DNA from: Planctomycetaceae bacterium
Lineage (GTDB): Bacteria; Planctomycetota; Planctomycetia; Pirellulales; Thermoguttaceae
Assembly: GCA_031278315.1 (NCBI GenBank)
Contig: JAITKS010000251.1
Coordinates: forward strand, 1-6,343
DNA: 6,343 nucleotides
Direction of reading: 5' to 3'
The notes under the pieces are model-generated. The model was not told the origin of the DNA. It searched no databases and saw only the letters and a program-made list of their open reading frames with translations. This document shows, one piece after another, positions 1-3,693 of this stretch; position 1 is the first letter of the stretch; each line of letters starts with the position of its first letter. Both the position numbers and the translations under genes were made by a program.

Positions 1-189
1 ATTGTTCTCGACCCTTTTAATGGAGCAGGAACAACAACCAAAATAGCCAAATCGCTAGGCAGACAATTTGTTGGTATTGATATAGATCAATCTTATTGTG
101 AAACTGCTGAAAGCCGGCTAAACGAAACAAATTCATTATTTGATCAAGACAGTGTATCTGAAAATATCATGTTTTCTTTTTCAACTTGA
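1..189 (+). CDS. DNA amino-methyltransferase (N6-adenine/N4-cytosine), C-terminal end only
   Basis: The 5' end lies outside the window; the last 62 residues are visible, ending at the TGA at 187-189. They contain DPFNGAGTT (residues 4-12 of the fragment), the AdoMet-binding motif I (FxGxGTT), followed by an acidic strand VGIDID and the helix YCETAESRL. Having motif I at the extreme C-terminus is the layout of beta-class methyltransferases of the N6_N4_Mtase family, where the catalytic D/S-PPY motif and target-recognition region lie upstream. The enzyme would methylate an exocyclic amino group of A or C in DNA, usually as the modification half of a type II or III R-M system, although orphan methylases look the same. 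The last dozen residues after the fold (from about NSLFDQD) are a non-conserved tail. Its cognate nuclease, if any, is not identifiable here. The family call is firm; specificity and partner are unknown. Confidence 0.9.
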   Translation: MVLDPFNGAGTTTKIAKSLGRQFVGIDIDQSYCETAESRLNETNSLFDQDSVSENIMFSFST

Positions 190-418
190 AAGTCAGTTAG
201 GCGGCGATTATTCAGAGTTACCGAAGACAGTTTATGGTTCATGTTCGACGCACTCTATTATGAGTTATTTTGAAGATGTCGATTTACATATTTTTACGTT
301 ATTGGAAGGTGAACGGAATGTTGAAAAACCAATACACAAAGACTTTAAACAACTTAAACGAGAACACATAAACAATGCCGTAAAATTACTCGAATATCAT
401 TTGAAAGAATATTTGTAG
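140..418 (+). CDS. Small hypothetical protein overlapping the methyltransferase end
   Basis: A 92-codon frame opens with TTG at 140, overlaps the preceding gene by 50 bp in another frame, and stops at TAG 416-418. I recognise no family. The first 15 residues (IKTVYLKISCFLFQL) lie in the overlap and may not be real. From residue 41 (ATG at 260) onward the composition looks protein-like: FEDVDLHIFTLLEGE, then a charged, probably helical C-terminal half (HKDFKQLKREHINNAVKLLEYHLKEY). There is no convincing Shine-Dalgarno sequence before 140 or 260. The same frame continues without a stop from 419 to TGA 545-547, where it runs into the 70-bp repeat, so this may be the broken front of a longer gene. 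It could be a small accessory protein translated by coupling to the methyltransferase, or a decayed remnant. Confidence is for a coding region, not a function. Confidence 0.35.
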   Translation: MIKTVYLKISCFLFQLESQLGGDYSELPKTVYGSCSTHSIMSYFEDVDLHIFTLLEGERNVEKPIHKDFKQLKREHINNAVKLLEYHLKEYL

Positions 419-547
419 CGTTTAAGGTGTGGTTGCAAAACGTATTTATTTGTTGAGAATGATTTATTATTCATCTATTCAAAAAGTGTTGACCTCGAAG
501 GATTCACCGAACAACAAATCTACGCACAAATCGAATGCTTAGGGTGA
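419..547 (+). pseudogene. Open frame continuing past a TAG; possible gene remnant
   Basis: After the TAG at 416-418 the same frame is open for 42 more codons to TGA 545-547. The last 23 codons read K-S-V-D-L-E-G-F-T, then EQQIYAQIECLG. These codons coincide with the 70-bp repeat whose other copy (6042-6112) also sits in frame behind a stop codon, that of the R-M gene. This could be the tail of a gene interrupted by one nonsense change, or an unrelated non-coding repeat that is open by chance. There is no start codon with a ribosome binding site inside it. Confidence 0.25.
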
Positions 548-548
548 A
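479..548 (+). repeat. 70-bp direct repeat, copy A
   Basis: This copy matches 6042-6112 at about 68 of 71 positions: one missing A in an A-run and two G/A differences. An uninterrupted identical core of 51 bp spans 491-541 (copy B 6055-6105). It ends 12 bp before the inverted-repeat element at 560. Both copies lie in direct orientation directly downstream of R-M genes or their remnants, and encode the same peptide ending ...EQQIYAQIECL[G/R]-stop in the upstream gene's frame. Function is unknown: a duplicated gene tail or a recombination target are both possible. Confidence 0.9.
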
Positions 549-635
549 TTTGAAAATTTGTAATATATCAGTGAAATAATTTATTGTTGCCGGAATGTGG
601 TTGTCTTGTCTGCATCTTTATCTTTAGTTTTTTTA

Positions 636-660
636 ACAGGATTACAGGATTGGCAGGATT
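636..660. repeat. Short tandem array of acaggatt (left arm)
   Basis: ACAGGATT at 636-643 and 644-651 and GCAGGATT at 653-660 form a short array inside the left arm of the fold-back element. It is the inverted counterpart of the atcctgt array at 771-802. Confidence 0.75.
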
Positions 661-770
661 TTTAAATAAGAAATTAAAAGAATCAAAACTTGAAACCATC
701 ACTTAGTGGTTAGTAATTTGAACTTAGAATCCGTGATCATTTCCGCATGCGAACTTACCACTAACACACT

Positions 771-802
771 ATCCTGTAAATCCTGTAATCCTGTAATCCT
801 GT
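771..802. repeat. Tandem array of atcctgt units (right arm)
   Basis: Four ATCCTGT units start at 771, 780, 788 and 796, with a spacing of 8-9 bp. The array is complementary to the acaggatt array at 636-660, so the two pair in the fold-back structure. Such strings are common intergenic repeats in some bacterial genomes; no function can be assigned. Confidence 0.8.
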
Positions 803-903
803 CAAAAAAACAAAAACGCCTAAAGATGCGGTCGAGACAACCGCGTTCCTGATAACAAAATTATTCCGCTAATATATAACTGTCAAAAAAGAAATTTTCC
901 CGC

Positions 904-932
904 TTGTCAATTGATTAGGTCTAGAGTAAACT
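904..932 (+). promoter_or_regulatory. Sigma70-like promoter of the dehydrogenase gene
   Basis: TTGTCA at 904-909 (-35) is separated by exactly 17 bp from TAAACT at 927-932 (-10), which predicts a start near 939 and a leader of about 100 nt. The equivalent site in copy 2 has the consensus -35 TTGACA with the same 17-bp spacer (identical sequence) and TAAGCT. Conservation in both copies supports a real promoter. The spacer attgattaggtctagag could hold an operator, but no regulator gene is visible here. Confidence 0.65.
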
Positions 933-940
933 ACGAAACT

Positions 941-997
941 AATTGTTTGCGATGCGTCTTTTTTTTACCGTGTGTTTGCGGTAGGCGAATCGCAATT
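941..997 (+). promoter_or_regulatory. Structured 5' leader of the dehydrogenase mRNA
   Basis: Nested complementary segments can fold: AATT 941-944 with AATT 994-997, GCGAT 949-953 with ATCGC 989-993, and inside them TACCG 966-970 with CGGTA 979-983. A run of eight T (959-966) sits between the outer and inner stems. Both stems are kept in the second copy (2107-2162), where the last inner pair becomes T-G, still pairable as U-G in RNA. It may affect mRNA stability or act as a cis-regulator. It does not match any riboswitch class I know. Confidence 0.45.
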
Positions 998-1037
998 ATT
1001 TTAATGAAACTTTGCAAAATAAGAAGGAAAAATGACA

Positions 1038-1925
1038 ATGGAAAATAAAAACGATAACAAAATGAAAAACAAAATAATTTTGGTTACAGGAGCCTCCGAC
1101 GGTATTGGAAAAGAAACTGCCAAAGTGCTGGCAAAGCAGGGGCATACCATAATTTTACATGGTCGTAATCCCCAGAAAACGCAAGCGGTCTATGAAGAGA
1201 TTAAGGCGGAAACGGGTAACGTCAATATTGAATATCTGACCGCCGATTTCCTGTCGTTTGCCGAAATCAAGCGTTTTGCCGACAATATTAAACAGAAATA
1301 CGACCGGCTAGATGTACTTGTAAACAATGCTGGGGCACAGTTTACCGATAAAAGGGAAACAACCGCAGATGGGCATGAGAAAACAATGATGATTAACGTT
1401 TTCGCTCCGTTCTTTTTAATCACACTCTTGCTTGATTTATTGAAAAAAAGTCCGTCGGCAAGAGTCGTAACGGTTTCATCGGCAGCACATAAAATGGGCG
1501 GAAAACCTTATATGGATGACATAGAACTAACAAAACATTATTCAATGGGGAAAGCATACGGTTTATCAAAGTTGTATGTAATCTGGGTGATGAGGCATTT
1601 TGTTTCTGAAATGGAAAAGGCAGGGATTACAAACATCACATTCAACACGGTTCATCCCAGTTCGGCACCAACAAACCTTGCGCGTGAATCCTCAAAGTCA
1701 TGGAAATTCCGAATTATTCTGTTCCTCTGGCGTCCGATGCTGATAACGGTTGCGAAGGGAGCAAGCAGCAGTATTAATGCAGCAACTGCCCCTGAATTGG
1801 AAGGCATAACCGGTAAATATTTCGGACCCAAAGGCGAGGAAAAAACCTGCGACAAATATTATTCGCCCGAAAACGAACAGATAATCTGGGATTACTGCAA
1901 ACAGACCGTTAAACCTTATCTATAA
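1038..1925 (+). CDS. Short-chain dehydrogenase/reductase (retinol dehydrogenase-like)
   Basis: A 295-residue cytoplasmic NAD(P)-dependent oxidoreductase of the classical SDR family. In order it shows the Rossmann glycine motif TGASDGIG (17-24), an Arg after the second strand (HGRN, 41-44) that favours NADPH, NNAG (96-99), the catalytic Asn in MMINVF (N120), Ser in VSS (S148) and the YxxxK pair YGLSK (Y174, K178). The tetrad is complete. Similarity is to the retinol dehydrogenase/WW-domain-oxidoreductase branch, but the substrate cannot be read from sequence. The usual HPG motif after the catalytic region is HPS here (206-208), a mild oddity. I prefer ATG 1038 over ATG 1032 because AGAAGGA (1022-1028) is then 9 nt away rather than 3, and the second gene copy shows the same atgacaatg arrangement. 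It has its own promoter and shares its leader with the aldo/keto reductase downstream. Confidence 0.93.
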   Translation: MENKNDNKMKNKIILVTGASDGIGKETAKVLAKQGHTIILHGRNPQKTQAVYEEIKAETGNVNIEYLTADFLSFAEIKRFADNIKQKYDRLDVLVNNAGAQFTDKRETTADGHEKTMMINVFAPFFLITLLLDLLKKSPSARVVTVSSAAHKMGGKPYMDDIELTKHYSMGKAYGLSKLYVIWVMRHFVSEMEKAGITNITFNTVHPSSAPTNLARESSKSWKFRIILFLWRPMLITVAKGASSSINAATAPELEGITGKYFGPKGEEKTCDKYYSPENEQIIWDYCKQTVKPYL

Positions 1926-1988
1926 AATATACACAGAAAATAACAAAGAAAGTAACAAAATAATCAATCAATGAGACGTTGAATAATT

Positions 1989-2015
1989 GTAATATATGTA
2001 ATATATCTGTGGAAT
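1989..2015. repeat. Solitary terminal-repeat sequence between the two redox genes
   Basis: Gtaatatat at 1989-1997 is followed by gtaatatatctgtggaatt from 1998, which matches the ends of the elements at 560-880 and 3427-3685 (gtaatatatcagtgaaatt) with two differences. The first 9 bp are doubled in tandem. No matching opposite end lies nearby, so this looks like a relic or excision footprint. It directly precedes the second promoter block, as the right end at 880 precedes the first. Confidence 0.6.
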
Positions 2016-2048
2016 TTTTAATAACTGTCAAAAAAGAATTTTTCCCGC

Positions 2049-2090
2049 TTGGCAATTGATTAAGGTTACTTGACAATTGATTAGGTCTAG
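2049..2090 (+). repeat. Two 21-bp tandem units over the second promoter
   Basis: TTGGCAATTGATTaaggttac (2049-2069) and TTGACAATTGATTaggtctag (2070-2090) are adjacent units of the same sequence; copy 1 has only one. The 21-bp period equals two helical turns, as expected for a regulator binding twice on one face. The first unit also offers a spare -35-like TTGGCA. Operator function is inferred. Confidence 0.55.
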
Positions 2091-2098
2091 AGTAAGCT
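2070..2098 (+). promoter_or_regulatory. Sigma70-like promoter of the aldo/keto reductase gene
   Basis: A consensus -35 TTGACA (2070-2075), a 17-bp spacer and TAAGCT (2093-2098) as -10. The spacer is identical to that of the promoter at 904-932. Predicted transcription start is near 2105, just before the leader hairpin. Confidence 0.7.
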
Positions 2099-2106
2099 AC
2101 GAAACT

Positions 2107-2162
2107 AATTGTTTGCGATGCGTTTTTTTTTACCGTGTGTTTGCGGTGGGCGAATCGCAATT
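2107..2162 (+). promoter_or_regulatory. Structured 5' leader of the aldo/keto reductase mRNA
   Basis: The same nested stems as at 941-997: AATT 2107-2110 with 2159-2162, GCGAT 2115-2119 with ATCGC 2154-2158, and TACCG 2131-2135 with CGGTG 2144-2148 (a U-G closing pair). A T-run lies between the outer and inner stems. Preservation in both copies is what makes it notable, though recent duplication alone could explain it. Confidence 0.45.
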
Positions 2163-2198
2163 ATTTCAGTAAAACCTTACACAATAAGGAGAATGACA

Positions 2199-3419
2199 AT
2201 GAAAAATAAAAACGATATTTCTAGCGATATTTCTCGTAGAAACTTTTTAGAAATAACGTCGATAACAGCCGGCGGACTTGTTGGTTCTGCGGTTCTTTCT
2301 GGATTTGGAAATTTTGGTTTTGCTGCAGAACAAGCAACACCAATTTCGTCATCACGCCTTCCAGAACGCCGATTGGGATCGTTAAAGGTTTCGGCGTTGG
2401 GTCTTGGTTGTATGAATGTTTCCGGTGCATATAATCCGCCGATGGATTTCAAGCAAGCGGTTAAATTGATACGTCAGGCTCATGAATACGGTGTAACTTT
2501 TTTTGATACCGCTCAACTCTATGGTATGGGACTTAGTGAAGAAATGGTTGGCGAATCTCTTGCTCCAATTCGTCAGCAGGTTGTTATTGCAACCAAATTT
2601 GGACAGCGAATTAATGCTGAAACAAAATCAATAGACATTGACAGCCGTCCCGAACAGATTAAAAAATCTACTGATGAATCGTTAAAACGTCTGAAAACTG
2701 ATGTCATTGATCTTTTCTATCAACATCGTATTGATCCCAAAGTTCCAATTGAAGACGTTGCCGGTGCGGTACAAGATTTAATCAAAGCAGGAAAAGTTCG
2801 GCATTTCGGATTGTCGGAAGCCGGAGCCGCAACAATTCGGCGTGCGCATGCTGTTCAACCTATTACTGCCATACAAAACGAATATTCTGTGTGGACTCGT
2901 GATCCTGAACAAGAAGTGTTGTCTGTTTGTGAAGAGCTTGGTATCGGTTTGGTGCCGTGGAGTCCGCTTGGTGCAGGATTTCTAACTGGAAAAGTCACGC
3001 CGTTGACTAAGTTTGATCAAAAATTTGATTCTCGTGTTACTTATAAATTCCCCCGCTTTACACCGGAAGCGATGCGAGCCAACCGTCCGATTATAGATAT
3101 GCTTGAGCGTATCGGTAAACGTTACGAGGCAACATCCGGACAAATTGCTCTTGCGTGGTTACTGACCCGCAAGTCATGGATTGTTCCTATTCCCGGAACG
3201 ACAAATATTGAACATCTGAAAGAGAATATTGAGGCATCGCGAATTGTATTGACAACAACCGACATGACAGAAATTGAAAAAGGTTTTGCACAAAATGGAG
3301 TACAAGGACTACGGTTGCCGAAAGCAGTCCTCGAAAGCAGTGATACAGGAGCGATTCTAGGAACAAGTTCAATCAATGGTCATGGCAAGTCGCCAGTTAA
3401 ATCGCCGGTTAAATCATAA
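2199..3419 (+). CDS. Tat-exported aldo/keto reductase
   Basis: A 406-residue NADPH-type oxidoreductase. The N-terminus has a twin-arginine signal: ISRRNFLEI (11-19), a hydrophobic stretch to about residue 41, and a likely cleavage after FAA (41-43), which predicts export in folded form with cofactor bound. The mature part is a TIM-barrel AKR with the catalytic tetrad D103 (FFDTAQ), Y108 (QLYG), K133 (ATKFG) and H176 (YQHR), followed by KVRHFGLSEA (199-208), PWSPLGAGFLTGK (253-265) and the phosphate-binding VPIPGTT (329-335). It most resembles the AKR13-like family; the substrate is unknown. ATG 2199 is chosen because AAGGAG (2186-2191) is 7 nt upstream; the longer frame from 2109 runs through the leader hairpin and would bury the Tat signal. 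The C-terminus carries an odd KSPVKSPVKS repeat (397-406). It has its own promoter, shared in sequence with that of the dehydrogenase upstream. Confidence 0.95.
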   Translation: MKNKNDISSDISRRNFLEITSITAGGLVGSAVLSGFGNFGFAAEQATPISSSRLPERRLGSLKVSALGLGCMNVSGAYNPPMDFKQAVKLIRQAHEYGVTFFDTAQLYGMGLSEEMVGESLAPIRQQVVIATKFGQRINAETKSIDIDSRPEQIKKSTDESLKRLKTDVIDLFYQHRIDPKVPIEDVAGAVQDLIKAGKVRHFGLSEAGAATIRRAHAVQPITAIQNEYSVWTRDPEQEVLSVCEELGIGLVPWSPLGAGFLTGKVTPLTKFDQKFDSRVTYKFPRFTPEAMRANRPIIDMLERIGKRYEATSGQIALAWLLTRKSWIVPIPGTTNIEHLKENIEASRIVLTTTDMTEIEKGFAQNGVQGLRLPKAVLESSDTGAILGTSSINGHGKSPVKSPVKS

Positions 3420-3465
3420 AATATTTGTAATATATCAGTGAAATTTTTATTTTGTGATCACTCTC

Positions 3466-3481
3466 ACGGGGTAAACCCCGT
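3466..3481. repeat. Hairpin ACGGGG-taaa-CCCCGT
   Basis: A perfect 6-bp stem with a 4-nt loop near the left end of the element, overlapping a second small dyad (CCGT 3478-3481 with ACGG 3487-3490). Confidence 0.8.
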
Positions 3482-3522
3482 CGTTAACGGCAGGGCTTGC
3501 TCCGCCATGATCTTTTTCATAC

Positions 3523-3643
3523 GCCCTGAAAGGACAACATTCTCATTCGATTCACACCTATACTGCCCTTTCAGGGCGACCTTATTGGCGATTCCAACCC
3601 GCCGCAACGCGGCGGGTTGGCTTATGTTGCCCTTTCAGGGCAA
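3523..3643. repeat. Three copies of the gccctttcagggc palindrome
   Basis: Gccctttcagggc occurs at 3565-3577 and 3629-3641, the latter extended to a 7-bp stem TTGCCCT/AGGGCAA over 3627-3643. A partial inverted copy gccctgaaagg lies at 3523-3533. Each full copy folds with a 3-nt loop. They resemble dispersed palindromic repeats seen between genes in several bacterial lineages. The last hairpin is followed after a few bases by five T (3649-3653), so it could be a weak terminator for the reductase gene. Confidence 0.75.
3594..3620. repeat. Perfect 12-bp GC-rich hairpin
   Basis: CCAACCCGCCGC (3594-3605), loop AAC, then GCGGCGGGTTGG (3609-3620) form an uninterrupted 12-bp stem, by far the most stable short hairpin in the window. 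It may block transcription between the reductase and the R-M gene, but no T-run follows, so it is not a standard terminator. Confidence 0.85.
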
Positions 3644-3677
3644 ATACCTTTTTAAACTCAAACAATAATTCCACTGA

Positions 3678-3683
3678 TATATT
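3678..3683 (+). promoter_or_regulatory. Outward-facing -10-like box in the element end
   Basis: TATATT, in the right terminal repeat, lies 10 bp before the ATG at 3694. A start about 7 nt downstream would give an almost leaderless R-M mRNA, which would fit the absence of a Shine-Dalgarno sequence. No good -35 is found at the right distance, so this is tentative. Confidence 0.25.
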
Positions 3684-3693
3684 ACCATTTATT

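Larger units (their letters stand above)
560..880. mobile_element. 321-bp fold-back element with terminal inverted repeats (MITE-like)
   Basis: The left end (gtaatatatcagtgaaataa, from 560) and the reverse complement of the right end (gttatatattagcggaataa, from 880) match at 19 of the first 23 positions. The similarity continues inward for about 100 bp per arm: ggttgtct at 599-606 against agacaacc at 835-842, gcatcttta at 612-620 against taaagatgc at 820-828, and the aggatt/aatcct strings. The whole element can therefore fold back on itself. The centre has a smaller inverted repeat (ttagtggt 703-710, accactaa 757-764) and the palindrome cgcatgcg (744-751). I find no credible gene in it. The same end sequence recurs at 1998 and at both ends of 3427-3685. 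A non-autonomous transposable element is the best reading; no clear target-site duplication is visible, so the exact ends could be off by a few bases. Confidence 0.7.
876..1056 (+). repeat. Promoter/leader block, copy 1 (repeated at 2021-2217)
   Basis: From ataactgtcaaaaaagaa through the start codon and about six further codons (gaaaataaaaacgata), this block matches 2021-2217 closely. The main difference is an extra 21-bp unit in copy 2. It carries a promoter, a structured 5' leader, a ribosome binding site and the first codons of the dehydrogenase. It begins exactly where the fold-back element ends. Copies in front of two different oxidoreductases imply that a regulatory region was duplicated together with the start of translation. 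Confidence 0.9.
2021..2217 (+). repeat. Promoter/leader block, copy 2
   Basis: This is the second copy of 876-1056, running from ataactgtcaaaaaagaa into the first codons of the aldo/keto reductase. It keeps the promoter, the two-stem leader and the aaggagaatgacaatg translation start. Relative to copy 1 it contains one additional 21-bp unit upstream of the -35 box. Confidence 0.9.
3427..3685. mobile_element. 259-bp inverted-repeat element between the reductase and R-M genes
   Basis: GTAATATATCAGTG at 3427-3440 is exactly inverted as CACTGATATATTAC at 3672-3685, with weaker matching further inward (aaatt against aattc). The ends are the same as those of the element at 560-880, but the interior is unrelated: GC-rich palindromes in an otherwise AT-rich window. 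The open frame across it (3438-3668) is not a gene; it translates the palindromes. The left end lies 8 bp after the reductase stop codon and the right end 8 bp before the R-M start codon, so it occupies the whole gap. It is probably a non-autonomous element. No target-site duplication is evident. Confidence 0.65.

Noticed and set aside
636..802. CRISPR-like array from the repeated aggatt/aatcct strings
   Set aside because: Units are only 7-8 bp with 0-2 bp between them and no unique spacers; they are a simple tandem repeat within a fold-back element.
904..932. MerR-type operator in the spacer containing ctagagtaaact
   Set aside because: MerR-type promoters normally have a 19-bp spacer and a clear dyad; here the spacer is 17 bp and the symmetry is poor.
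959..966. Rho-independent terminator in the dehydrogenase leader
   Set aside because: The T-run lies inside the predicted hairpin rather than after a stem, and the gene behind it looks functional, so a plain terminator is not supported.
2109..2198. N-terminal extension of the aldo/keto reductase from a TTG at 2109
   Set aside because: It runs through the duplicated leader, lacks a ribosome site, and would bury the Tat signal 40 residues inside. ATG 2199 has AAGGAG at 7 nt.
1190..2452. Several antisense open frames under the dehydrogenase and reductase genes
   Set aside because: They oppose clearly coding frames, lack ribosome sites and show no recognisable domains; they are shadows of the sense genes.
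3438..3668. 76-codon open frame between the reductase and the R-M gene
   Set aside because: It lies entirely inside the inverted-repeat element and translates GC-rich palindromes (for example, the gccctttcagggc copies). It has no ribosome binding site and no protein-like pattern.
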